Shown: piece after piece, positions 33,600 through 42,200 of the stretch
Numbering within the stretch: position 1 is the first letter of the stretch
How the letters are laid out: each line of letters begins with the position of its first letter
Assembly: GCF_900108315.1 (NCBI RefSeq)
Contig: NZ_FNVB01000005.1
Coordinates: forward strand, 186,001-250,000
Length of the DNA stretch: 64,000 nt
Direction: 5' to 3'
Source of the DNA: Saccharopolyspora kobensis
GTDB taxonomy: Bacteria > Actinomycetota > Actinomycetes > Mycobacteriales > Pseudonocardiaceae
Made by a program: the position numbers and the translations under genes
Notes under the pieces: model-generated
Seen by the model: only the letters and a program-made list of their open reading frames with translations
Databases searched by the model: none
Told to the model about the DNA's origin: nothing

Positions 33600-34328
33600 G
33601 TGCACCGATCAGCCCTGGTCACCGGGAGCTCGCGCGGCATCGGCCGCGCCATCGCCGAGCGTCTCGGCGCGGACGGGCTGAGCGTGGTGGTCAACTACCG
33701 ATCGGACCGGACGGCCGCCGAAGAGCTCGTCGCCGGGATCGAAGCGGGCGGCGGCCGAGCCGTCGCAGCGCAGGCCGACGTCACCGACCCCGCGCAGCTG
33801 CGCGCCCTGTTCGACTTCGCGGAGCAGCGGTTCGGCGGCCTCGACGTGCTGGTCAGCAACGTCGGAACGGCCCGCTTCGCGCCGATCGCCGAATCGACCG
33901 ACGCGGACTACGACCTGCTGTTCGGCACCAACACCCGGGCCGCCTTCACCGCCCTCCGCGAGGCGGCCAACCGCCTCCGCGACGGCGGCCGCATCGTGGC
34001 GATCTCCAGCGGTGTCACCGCGAACCACCGCCCCGGCACGGGCCTGTACGGCGCGGCGAAGGCGGCTGTCGACCAGCTCGTCCGAGTCCTCGCGAGGGAG
34101 CTCGGGCCGCGCGGCATCACGGTGAACAGCGTGCGCCCCGGCGCCACCCGAACCGACGCACTGCTGGAACTGCAACCCGAGGAGGTGTTGCAGCGGGTGG
34201 CCGCCGAAACCCCGCTGGGCCGAATCGGCGAACCGGCCGACATCGCCGATCTCACCGCCTTCCTGGTCTCCGACGACGCCCGCTGGATCACCGGCCAGAT
34301 CATCAACGCGGGCGGCGGCAACTTCTGA
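33600..34328 (+). CDS. SDR-family oxidoreductase
   Basis: A 242-residue classical SDR. It has the Rossmann motif [20 protein letters not shown] in place of NNAG, the catalytic serine in AISSGVT and YGAAK, and ends with [15 protein letters not shown], typical of FabG-like enzymes. GTG at 33600 follows TTGGAG with a six-base spacer. A divergent MarR gene probably represses it in the absence of a ligand, suggesting a detoxification or stress role. The substrate is unknown. Confidence 0.9.
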   Translation: MHRSALVTGSSRGIGRAIAERLGADGLSVVVNYRSDRTAAEELVAGIEAGGGRAVAAQADVTDPAQLRALFDFAEQRFGGLDVLVSNVGTARFAPIAESTDADYDLLFGTNTRAAFTALREAANRLRDGGRIVAISSGVTANHRPGTGLYGAAKAAVDQLVRVLARELGPRGITVNSVRPGATRTDALLELQPEEVLQRVAAETPLGRIGEPADIADLTAFLVSDDARWITGQIINAGGGNF

Positions 34329-34427
34329 GCAGCCGCACCCCCGCCCGCTCGAACCCGGGATCGTTTCGGGGTTTTCTCCGGGGTTCGCTGGATCCGCCCC
34401 GCCCGCGCGTGCCGGAACCTTCTGGAC

Positions 34428-35093
34428 ATGGCGAGGACGGGTTCTCAGCGCTGGCGGCAGGCTGTCGTCTGGCTGCACGTGATCACATCGGTCGGCTGGA
34501 TGGCCCAGGCGCTGGTGCTCTTCGCCATGCTGACGACGAGCTTCACCAGCAGCGATCCGTCGGTCCGGGTGGCCGCGACGTCGATGGCGCACGTGGTGGA
34601 CGTGAGTCTGCTCGGCCCGTTCGCGAACGCTTCGGCGTTCACCGGTTTCATGCTCGCCGCGTCCACCGCCTGGGGCTTCTTCCGCAGCTGGTGGGTGCTG
34701 GCCAAGTTCGCGATCACCATCGTCCAGCTCTTCGCGGGGATCTTCCTCCTCTCCGGCGCGTTGCAGGGCTCGGTCGCCGAAGCCGCGACCGGCCGCCCCG
34801 CCCCGACGCTCGCGCTGCTGGTCGGCACGGCCCTGATGGCCTCGGCGATCGCCTTCCAGGCGTGGCTCTCGATCGCCAAGCCCTGGCGCCGGACCCCGTG
34901 GGCGACGACCCGGAAACCTCCGACCGCCACCAACGGCATGCTCGCCGCAGCGGTGGCGGCCGTGCTGATCGACATCGCGACCGGCCTCGTCCTCGGCTTC
35001 CCCTCCCCGTTCAGCCAACTCGTCGTCCTGGCAGCGCAACTCCTCATCAGGCAACGAGAGCTGCGCACCGAAGCGCTCCGCGCCGCGGCCTAG
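34428..35093 (+). CDS. DUF2269-like integral membrane protein
   Basis: A 221-residue protein with about five transmembrane segments (VVWLHVITSVGWMAQALVLF, FTGFMLAASTAWGFF, FAITIVQLFAGIFLLSGAL, LLVGTALMASAIAFQAWL and MLAAAVAAVLIDIATGLVLG). The early HVITSVGWM resembles the WHVLGAVxW motif of DUF2269-type proteins. Function unknown. It is 99 bp downstream of the SDR and could be in the same transcript or separate. It is convergent with the MFS gene. Confidence 0.7.
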   Translation: MARTGSQRWRQAVVWLHVITSVGWMAQALVLFAMLTTSFTSSDPSVRVAATSMAHVVDVSLLGPFANASAFTGFMLAASTAWGFFRSWWVLAKFAITIVQLFAGIFLLSGALQGSVAEAATGRPAPTLALLVGTALMASAIAFQAWLSIAKPWRRTPWATTRKPPTATNGMLAAAVAAVLIDIATGLVLGFPSPFSQLVVLAAQLLIRQRELRTEALRAAA

Positions 35094-35099
35094 GACGGC

Positions 35100-36371
35100 T
35101 CATCTCGTGGGCAACCGGTTGGCGTAGATGGCGATGCTGCCGACCAGCAGCAGGACGACCATGGACAGCAGCCCGATCACCGTGCTGCCCGTGGCGTCCT
35201 TGACGAAACCGATGAGCGTCGGGCTCACGAACCCGCCGAGCAGGCCGATGCTGTTGATCAGCGCGATGCCGCCCGCCGCGGCGGTGCCCTTCAGGTATGC
35301 CGACGGCATCGACCAGAACACCGTGTAGGAGCCCCACATGCACGCCGTCGCGACGACGATCGCGATGAGCGACACGGCGAAGTCGCTCGCCGTGAACGCC
35401 GCGACCGCCAGCGCCGCGGCACTGATCAGCGCGGTCACCGAACTGTGCAGGCGCCGCTCACCGGTGCGGTCCGACCGCCGGCCCAGCACGATCATCAGCA
35501 CGATGGCGAACGCGTACGGCAGCGCCGAGTACAGGCCGATCGTCACGGTGTCGGTGAGACCGTTCTCCCGCAGGATCGTCGGCAGCCAGAAGCTCACCGC
35601 GTACAGGCCGCTGATCAGGCAGAAGTAGCCGACCGCCAGCAGGTACACGCGCGGATCCCGCAGCACCTGCCGGAAGCTGTGCTGCCCCTCGTGCCCGTCC
35701 ACCGCGAGATCCCGCCGCAGCAGTTCCCGCTCATCCGCGCTGAGCCACTTCGCCTGTTCCGGCGTGTCCGCCAACGTCTTCCAGACGACGAGCCCCAGCG
35801 CCACGCACGGCAGCCCCTCCAGCAGGAACATCCACTGCCAGCCGTGCAGCCCGGCGACGCCCTCGAAGTTGGTGATCAGCCAGGACGACACCGGCCCGCC
35901 GAGCATCGAACCGATCGGCCCGGGCAGCATCAGCAACCCCATCGCCGCCGCCATCCGCGCCGGCGGGAACCAGTAGGTGAGGTAGAAGATGATGCCGGGC
36001 GCGAAACCCGCCTCGAACACGCCGAGCAGGAAGCGCAGCACGTAGAAGGTCATCGCGTCGCTGACGAACATCATCGCGGCCGAGGTGAGGCCCCAGAGCA
36101 CCATGATGCGGAAGATGGTCTTGCGGGTGCCGATCTTGGCCAGCAGCAGGTTGCTGGGCACCTCGAAGATCACGTAGCCGAGGAAGAAGATCCCGGCGGC
36201 CAGCCCGTAGACGGCCTCGCTGATCCCGACATCGGCCTGCATGTGCAGCTTGGCGAACCCGATGTTCACCCGGTCCAGGTAGGCGAACGTGTAGCAGAGG
36301 ATGAGCAGCGGCAGGATCCGCCAGCTCACCCGCCGGTAGAGGGCATCGGCTGCCGCAGCGGTCTGGGTCAT
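35100..36371 (-). CDS. MFS transporter, anion:cation symporter (ACS) type
   Basis: A 423-residue 12-segment transporter. It shows the ACS-family pattern YLDRVNIGFAKLHM, IFEVPSNLLLAKIGTRK and RFLLGVFEAGFAPGI near TM4, and a long central loop (SADERELLRRDLAVDGHEG). ACS members import organic anions such as aromatic acids, glucarate or phthalate with protons. ATG at 36371 follows GGAG. It starts 10 bp after the end of the amidohydrolase gene, so it likely imports that enzyme's substrate or a related acyl-amino acid. Confidence 0.88.
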   Translation of the reverse strand: MTQTAAAADALYRRVSWRILPLLILCYTFAYLDRVNIGFAKLHMQADVGISEAVYGLAAGIFFLGYVIFEVPSNLLLAKIGTRKTIFRIMVLWGLTSAAMMFVSDAMTFYVLRFLLGVFEAGFAPGIIFYLTYWFPPARMAAAMGLLMLPGPIGSMLGGPVSSWLITNFEGVAGLHGWQWMFLLEGLPCVALGLVVWKTLADTPEQAKWLSADERELLRRDLAVDGHEGQHSFRQVLRDPRVYLLAVGYFCLISGLYAVSFWLPTILRENGLTDTVTIGLYSALPYAFAIVLMIVLGRRSDRTGERRLHSSVTALISAAALAVAAFTASDFAVSLIAIVVATACMWGSYTVFWSMPSAYLKGTAAAGGIALINSIGLLGGFVSPTLIGFVKDATGSTVIGLLSMVVLLLVGSIAIYANRLPTR

Positions 36372-36381
36372 GTCTGCTCCA

Positions 36382-37857
36382 TCAGTCGCGGTGCCGGCCG
36401 AAGACCGGTTCACCCGGCAGCCGGTCGAGTTGGATCTGCGCATCGCGGACCACGAAGGTCCCGCCCACCAGCACGTGGTCGACGCCGGTGGAGGTCAGCA
36501 CCCGCGTTCCGGTGGCGGGGCTGGCGATGGTGCCGGGGTCGAAGACCACGACGTCGGCGTCGGCACCGACCTGAATCCGGCCCTTGCGGCGCATCGCGGG
36601 TGCCGCCGGTTCCAAGATTCGCGCCGGGAGCAGCGTGCACCGCCGCACCGCCTCCGCCAGCGACAGCACTCCGAGCTCCCGGACCAGCCAGCCGAACGTG
36701 CGGGCGTAGCAGCCGACGCTGCGCGGGTGGGTGTGCACGCCGTCGGCGACCGGCCAGGTGTCGCCGTCCTGGCCGACCAGCGGCACCGCGTCCGAAGCGA
36801 TCGCCGTGTCGGTGAACAGCAGGGACCGCTGCAGCGTCGAGAGATCCGCCGGGTCGGATTCGTCCAGCCAGTCGAAGAGGATCAGCGCGCCGGGGTCCTG
36901 CTCGCGCAGCTCGGCGAGCCGCGCGGCGTCGGCGATCCGCTCCCCGGTCGCGACGCGCAGGATGTTCCGCGGCTGCATCCCGAGCCGGTGCAGCTTCTCC
37001 GGCGCCAGGAACGCCGCACCGATCACGGTCGACGCCGAACCGTACGGGTAGGCCTCCGTGGTGACCTGCACGCCGTAGCCCCGGGCCCGCTCCACCGCGC
37101 CCGCGACGTCGTCGATCATCCGGTTCGACGTGCTGTTGATGTGGCACATGTGCATGTGCGCGCCGGTCCCGGCGGCTGCCGCGATCACCTCCAGCGCACC
37201 CTCCAGCGAGGTTCCCGGTTCCTCGGTGGAGATGAACCGGGTGTGCGTGAAGGTCGGCACGCCGAGCCGGGCGGCCAGCGACGCGACCGCGAAGTACTCG
37301 TCCCGCCCGGAGTCCGGTGCGTACCCGACCAGCATCCCGATGCCCAGCGCACCGCCGCGCACCTGCTCTTCCAGCAGGTCCAGCACTCGTGCCAGGTCCC
37401 GCGCGCCGACCGGGCGGCGCCAGTTCGGCGCACCTTGGTACTTCGCGAACACGTCGAACGACGCCCCCGGTACGGCGCCGTCGAGCAGGTGCATCCGCGC
37501 CAGCGCCCAACCGGCCGAGAAGCCGAAGTTGATGGGCCGTCCCGCAGCGGCGGCTTCGTCGTAGGCGGTGCGCACCGGCAGCGCGCCCGCTTCCAGCTCC
37601 AGCGCGGTGGTGACGCCGTCCATGGCCTGCAACCGGAGCCCGGTCACCGTCTGCGCGTGGCTGTGCAGATCGATGAAGCCCGGCGCGAGCACGCGGCCGG
37701 AGACGTCGACGACGGTGTTCCCGGTCAGCCGGTCGGTGGTGACCGCACCGATGCGCCGACCGTCGATGCCGACGTTGCGCACCCCGTCGAGCCCGGTCTC
37801 CGGGTCGATCACCCGGGCCCCGGCCAGCACCAGGTCGAAGTGTTGTGGCTCGCACAT
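36382..37857 (-). CDS. N-acyl-D-amino-acid deacylase-like amidohydrolase
   Basis: A 491-residue metal-dependent hydrolase of the D-aminoacylase / D-hydantoinase branch. Metal ligands appear in PGFIDLHSHAQT near residue 60, THTRFIS, HMHMCHINS near 235 and ASDAVPLVG; a small beta-sandwich of N- and C-terminal strands frames the barrel (GADADVVVFDPGTI). It should split an amide or acyl bond in the cytoplasm, likely of N-acylated amino acids. ATG at 37857 is the start. It forms an operon with the ACS-type importer and is divergent from a tandem Lrp regulator, which probably controls it. Confidence 0.85.
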   Translation of the reverse strand: MCEPQHFDLVLAGARVIDPETGLDGVRNVGIDGRRIGAVTTDRLTGNTVVDVSGRVLAPGFIDLHSHAQTVTGLRLQAMDGVTTALELEAGALPVRTAYDEAAAAGRPINFGFSAGWALARMHLLDGAVPGASFDVFAKYQGAPNWRRPVGARDLARVLDLLEEQVRGGALGIGMLVGYAPDSGRDEYFAVASLAARLGVPTFTHTRFISTEEPGTSLEGALEVIAAAAGTGAHMHMCHINSTSNRMIDDVAGAVERARGYGVQVTTEAYPYGSASTVIGAAFLAPEKLHRLGMQPRNILRVATGERIADAARLAELREQDPGALILFDWLDESDPADLSTLQRSLLFTDTAIASDAVPLVGQDGDTWPVADGVHTHPRSVGCYARTFGWLVRELGVLSLAEAVRRCTLLPARILEPAAPAMRRKGRIQVGADADVVVFDPGTIASPATGTRVLTSTGVDHVLVGGTFVVRDAQIQLDRLPGEPVFGRHRD

Positions 37858-37885
37858 GCGAAGCAGCGTCGGAGAAACCTCACCA

Positions 37886-37928
37886 CAAGCCGCCCGGAAC
37901 GATGGATTTCCCCGTTCCGGGCGGCTTG
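37886..37928. promoter_or_regulatory. 16-bp inverted repeat in the Lrp/amidohydrolase intergenic region
   Basis: Perfect arms CAAGCCGCCCGGAACG (37886-37901) and CGTTCCGGGCGGCTTG (37913-37928) with an 11-nt AT-richer spacer. It is centred between the divergent starts. It is either a strong operator for the Lrp-type regulator or a leader hairpin; its location favours the operator. Confidence 0.7.
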
Positions 37929-37957
37929 GATGTCGGATAACGACACCGGAGGGCACC

Positions 37958-38959
37958 GTGCTGGACGAAGTGGACCTCGCGCTGGTCGACGCGCTGCAGA
38001 TCAACCCGCGGGCGAGCTGGACCGCGCTGGCCGAAGTCCTGGAGCTCGCCCCGATCACCCTCGCCCGCCGCTGGCAACGCCTCACCGCCGCCGGAGCGGC
38101 TTGGACGACGGTGGCGCTGGGCAACAGCGCCTCGCGGGGCGCGACCGTCGAATTCGCCTGCGCGCCGGGCACCGCGCCGCAGGTCGCCGCCCAGCTGGCG
38201 GAGCTGCCGCACGTGATCACCGTCGGCATCACCACCGGCGAGTACCAGGTCTTCGCGCTGATCATGGCGCCGTCCTGGACGGCGATCTCCGACGTGCTGC
38301 TGCGGACGCTGCCGATGCCGCCGCAGGTCACCGAGGTCCGCAGCCACGTCTTCGGCGGCACCTTCGGCGGCGTCATCTGGCGCCTGGGCGTGATGAACCG
38401 CAGCCAGGCCGACCAGGTCCGCGAGCAGATCGGCCCGCCACCGCGGGAGTTCCGGCCGTTCGGCGCCGAGGACAGGGCCCTGTTCCTGGCCCTCGGCCAC
38501 GACGGTCGCCGCAGCTACACCGACCTGGCCGCGGAGCTGAACTCCTCACCGCAAGCCGTCAAGCGCCGCCTGGACCGCCTCCGCCGGCACGGCGACATCG
38601 TGTTCCGCTGCGACGTGGCCCGGCCGCTGGCGGGCTGGCACGCCATGGCCCTGCTCTGGCTGACCGTCCCGGACACCGAGGTCCACCAGGTCGGCCGAGC
38701 GGTCGGGGCCTGGCCGGAGACCCGCCACTGCGCAGCGGTGATCAGCCCGGCGAACCTGGGCCTGATCGTCGGTCTCCGCTCCCTGCACCACCTCGACGAC
38801 CTGCTGCTCCGCCTGGCCGAGGAGCACCCGAGCGCAGCGGTCGTGGACCGGAAGCTGGTCCTGCGGATGACGAAGGTCCACGGCCGGATCCTCGACGACC
38901 GGGGCAAGAGCACCCGGGTGATCCCGGTGGACCCCTGGGCCGCGATACCGCCCGCCTGA
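37958..38959 (+). CDS. Lrp/AsnC regulator with two tandem repeats
   Basis: A 333-residue protein made of two Lrp/AsnC units. The first winged helix is VDLALVDALQINPRASWTAL and AEVLELAPITLARRWQRL, followed by a RAM-like ligand domain (PHVITVGITTGEYQVFALIM). The second is DRALFLALGHDGRRSYTDLA and AELNSSPQAVKRRLDRLRRHG with its own RAM domain. Double-unit Lrp proteins are known in actinomycetes. GTG at 37958 follows GGAGGG. It probably senses an amino acid or the acyl-amino acid handled by the divergent operon. Confidence 0.88.
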   Translation: MLDEVDLALVDALQINPRASWTALAEVLELAPITLARRWQRLTAAGAAWTTVALGNSASRGATVEFACAPGTAPQVAAQLAELPHVITVGITTGEYQVFALIMAPSWTAISDVLLRTLPMPPQVTEVRSHVFGGTFGGVIWRLGVMNRSQADQVREQIGPPPREFRPFGAEDRALFLALGHDGRRSYTDLAAELNSSPQAVKRRLDRLRRHGDIVFRCDVARPLAGWHAMALLWLTVPDTEVHQVGRAVGAWPETRHCAAVISPANLGLIVGLRSLHHLDDLLLRLAEEHPSAAVVDRKLVLRMTKVHGRILDDRGKSTRVIPVDPWAAIPPA

Positions 38960-39055
38960 CCCGTCACACCCGCGACCACGCCTCCGACCGCATCGAGGCC
39001 CCGCGAGGAGAGCCGGACATCACCCTTGCCGGGCGCGTCCCCGGCCCGAACCCGA

Positions 39056-39666
39056 TCAGGGCTCCAGGTGGAGTTCGTCGTCTTCGGTCGGCGTCGGTCG
39101 GTAGGTGGCGATGATGACGCCGGTGGTCGTCGGTGTCACGTCGGCGACGTCGAACGCGGTCGGGGCGAAGCCGTCCGGGAACAGCCGGTGGCCGGTGCCC
39201 AGGACGAGCGGGTGGATGCAGAGCAGGTACTCGTCGATCAGGCCGAACGGCGCGAGCGATCGGATCAGGGCTCCGCTGCCCATGATGTGCAGGTCCTCGC
39301 CCGGCGCCTTCTTCAGCTCGGCGACCGTGGCGGGGACGTCGCCGCTGAGCAGCGTGGAATTGGGCCACGGCAGGGGCTCGGCCAGCTGTTGGACGCGACG
39401 TACTTGGGGGCGTTGTCGAGGGCGTCGCGGAACGGGCTGTCCTGATCGTTCCAGTGGGCCAGGACGTCCTGGTAGGTGCGTCGGCCCAGGAGGTACCCGC
39501 TGCTGGCGGCCAGCCGCTGGCCCCACGCCCGCGCCACGGCATCGTCCCCGCCCCGCTCAGCGGCCCAGCCACCGAGGGCGAACCCGTCGCGGGCGTCCTC
39601 GTCCGAGCGGCCGGGCCCCTGCATGACGCCGTCCAGGGTGATGTGGTTGATGACGACGATCCTCAT
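39056..39666 (-). pseudogene. frameshifted RibD-C/dihydrofolate-reductase-like gene
   Basis: The N-terminal part (ATG 39666, after GGGAG) encodes MRIVVINHITLDGVMQGPGR and YLLGRRTYQDVLAHW, then DNAPKYVASNS. The rest, LAEPLPWPNSTLLSGDVPA, HIMGSGALIRSLAPFGLIDEY and TYRPTPTEDDELHLEP, is in another frame. The frames meet near 39384; adding one base after AACAGC restores the family sequence across KYVAS-LAEPLPWPN. The protein would be about 200 residues, a RibD C-terminal-type NADPH reductase. Either the gene is recently inactivated or one base is missing in the assembly. Confidence 0.8.
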
Positions 39667-39927
39667 GGCGCTCCCGTCCGGTGTTGGCTCACGACTGCAC
39701 CGCCGCGATCGAGCTGAACGACCCGTCCCGGCGGCCGCTTCCACGGTAAGTTCGCGGCCGCACCGCGAACCGCTCAGGAACTCATCGGGCACCGGTGCAT
39801 CCGATGGTGGCCGTTGAGCCCTGGCATCGTCCCCCACATCCCGTGACCACGGCGAGCAGCGCCCCGTTCCCGGGTCCGGGCGCGGATCGAGTTGCTACCG
39901 TCCGGGCAACGGGAAGAAGGAGTGGCC

Positions 39928-40785
39928 GTGTTCGACACCTCCGACGACGTCGTCGCACGACTGTCCGCAGTGGACTACCTGGCCGGGTCGGCCACCGCCA
40001 CGACGGTGTTCCTGGCCGGCAGGCTCGGCAAACCACTGCTGATCGAGGGACCTGCCGGGGTGGGCAAGACCGGGCTGGCGCAGGCGGTCGCCGCGGCCAC
40101 CGGCGCGGAGCTGATCCGGTTGCAGTGCTACGAGGGCCTGGACGAGAGCCGCGCCCTGTACGAGTGGAACTACGCCACCCAGCTGCTGCGGATCCAGGCC
40201 GGGCACGACGCGGACTGGCAGCGCACCCGCGCCGACATCTTCACCCCGGAGTTCCTGCTGGAGCGCCCGCTGCTGGCGGCGATCCGCCGCGAGGGGCCGA
40301 CCGTGCTGCTCATCGACGAGGTGGACAAGGCGGACCTGGAGTTCGAGGCGCTGCTGCTGGAGGTGCTGTCGGACTTCCAGATCACCGTGCCCGAGCTGGG
40401 CACCGTGCGAGCCCGGCACCGGCCGTTCGTGGTGCTCACCTCCAACGCCGCCCGCGAGCTCTCCGAAGCGCTCAAGCGGCGCTGCCTGTACCTGCACATG
40501 GACTACCCCTCCCCGGAGCGGGAGCGTGACATCGTGCTCACCCACGTTCCCGCGCTGGGCGAGCAGCTGGCGGGCAAGCTCACCGAGGTCGCAGCAGCGC
40601 TGCGGAACCTGGAGCTGACCAAGGCGCCGTCGATCGCCGAGACCATCGACTGGGCCCGCTCGCTGCTGGCCCTCGGCATCGACGACCTCAACGACCCGGC
40701 GCTGGAGGCGACGCTCGGGGTGGTGCTGAAACACCCCGGCGACCACGAGCGCGCCGTCGCCGCGCTGGAGCTGCGCGGACGATGA
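39928..40785 (+). CDS. MoxR-type AAA+ ATPase
   Basis: A 285-residue ATPase with Walker A IEGPAGVGKTGLA near residue 37, Walker B LLIDEVDKADLEFE near 118, sensor 1 VVLTSNAARELSEALKRRC and the short C-terminal lid. This is the MoxR family, which remodels or activates metalloenzymes and complexes together with VWA-domain proteins. GTG at 39928 lies five bases after AAGGAG; nearby GTG codons upstream are possible. Its TGA overlaps the start of the VWA gene by 4 bp (ATGA), so the products are made together. Confidence 0.9.
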   Translation: MFDTSDDVVARLSAVDYLAGSATATTVFLAGRLGKPLLIEGPAGVGKTGLAQAVAAATGAELIRLQCYEGLDESRALYEWNYATQLLRIQAGHDADWQRTRADIFTPEFLLERPLLAAIRREGPTVLLIDEVDKADLEFEALLLEVLSDFQITVPELGTVRARHRPFVVLTSNAARELSEALKRRCLYLHMDYPSPERERDIVLTHVPALGEQLAGKLTEVAAALRNLELTKAPSIAETIDWARSLLALGIDDLNDPALEATLGVVLKHPGDHERAVAALELRGR

Positions 40786-42185
40786 GTCTGCTGGACCGGC
40801 ACACCGACTTCCTCGCCGCGCTGCGCGCGCACGGCATCGCGGCCTCCACCGCCGAGGGCATCGACGCCGCCCGCGCCCTGGGCGTCGTCGACCTCCTCGA
40901 CCGCGAGGCGGTGCGGGCCGCCTACGCGGCCACGCTGGTCAAGCGCCACAACGACGTCGCGGTCTTCAACGCCCTGTTCGACCTGTGGTTCCCGCCCGCC
41001 ATCGGCGACGGCCGCACCGCCGACACCGACGGCGCGGTGGTCGACCTCGAAGTGGAGGTCACCGGCGCCCACGGCACGTCCCCCGAACTCCACGCCATGC
41101 GCACCGAACTCGCCCGAGCGCTGTTCGACGGCGACAGCACCGCACTGGTCCAGATCGCCCGCCGCGCCCTCGCCCGCTACGGCAGCACCCCCGGCGCGGG
41201 CGGGAACCCCGGTTCGTGGTCACCGCGCGCCGCGCTGGAACAACTGGATCCGACCACGCTGCTGGCCGGTCTGATCCGCACCGCGGAGGGACAGTCGCGG
41301 CCCCGCAACACCACCGGCGCCGCGACCCGGTCCCGCTTCACCCGCCGCATCGGCCAGTTCGAGCAACTCGTCACCGCCGAGGCCCACCGGCGCATCGCCG
41401 AGCAGAAGGGCGAGCACTACGTCGCCGACAACCTGACCGCGCCCGCGCTCGACCAGGTGCCGTTCCTGGGCGCCTCGCAGGCCGAACTGGCGGCGATCCG
41501 CCGGGCGATCCGCCCGCTGGCCCGGCAGCTCGCCACCCGCATCCACCGCGAGCGCCGCCACGGCACCCGCAGCGGGACGCTGGACTTCCGCCGCACCCTG
41601 CGGTCCGCGCTGGCCACCGGCGGCGTCCCGATCGCACCCCGCTACCGGCCGCGCCGCCCGCACAAACCGGAGCTCGTCGTCCTGTGCGACGTCTCCTCCT
41701 CGGTGGCGAACTTCGCGCACTTCGCCCTGCTGCTGGTGCACGCGCTGCACGAGGTCTTCTCCCGCACCCGGGTGTTCGCCTTCGTCCGCGACGTCCACGA
41801 GGTGACCGAGCACCTCCGCCGCGGCCGCGACGCCGCCGAGTCCCTGGCCGAAGTCCGCCGCGCCACCCTCCAGTTCCCGGGCACCGGCACCGATCACGGC
41901 CGGGTCTTCGCGGAGTTCGCCGCCGACCACGTCGACGTGCTCACCTCGCGCAGCGTCCTGCTCGTCCTCGGCGACGCCCGCAACAACAACCACGACCCGG
42001 CGCTGGAAGTGCTGGCCGGCTTGACCGACCGGTGCCGGCGAACGCTGTGGCTGAACCCGGAACCCCGCGCGAACTGGGGAACCGGTGACTCCGCCGCACT
42101 CGCCTACGGGGAGATCGTCGAGATGGCCGAGTGCCGGAACCTCGCCCAGCTGACCGACCTCGTGCGGAACCTGGACCGGCGATGA
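40782..42185 (+). CDS. VWA domain protein, CoxE-like
   Basis: A 467-residue protein. The C-terminal half is a von Willebrand A domain with the MIDAS sequence LCDVSSSVANF near residue 303, FPGTGTDHGRVF supplying the threonine, and LLVLGDARNNN with the final Asp. The N-terminal half is helical and basic (RLATRIHRERRHGTRSG). This is the CoxE-like/ViaA-like partner of MoxR ATPases. Together they probably activate or assemble a client metalloenzyme. No client (such as CO dehydrogenase) is adjacent. Confidence 0.88.
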   Translation: MSLLDRHTDFLAALRAHGIAASTAEGIDAARALGVVDLLDREAVRAAYAATLVKRHNDVAVFNALFDLWFPPAIGDGRTADTDGAVVDLEVEVTGAHGTSPELHAMRTELARALFDGDSTALVQIARRALARYGSTPGAGGNPGSWSPRAALEQLDPTTLLAGLIRTAEGQSRPRNTTGAATRSRFTRRIGQFEQLVTAEAHRRIAEQKGEHYVADNLTAPALDQVPFLGASQAELAAIRRAIRPLARQLATRIHRERRHGTRSGTLDFRRTLRSALATGGVPIAPRYRPRRPHKPELVVLCDVSSSVANFAHFALLLVHALHEVFSRTRVFAFVRDVHEVTEHLRRGRDAAESLAEVRRATLQFPGTGTDHGRVFAEFAADHVDVLTSRSVLLVLGDARNNNHDPALEVLAGLTDRCRRTLWLNPEPRANWGTGDSAALAYGEIVEMAECRNLAQLTDLVRNLDRR

Positions 42186-42200
42186 CCGCGCGGAGGCCGG

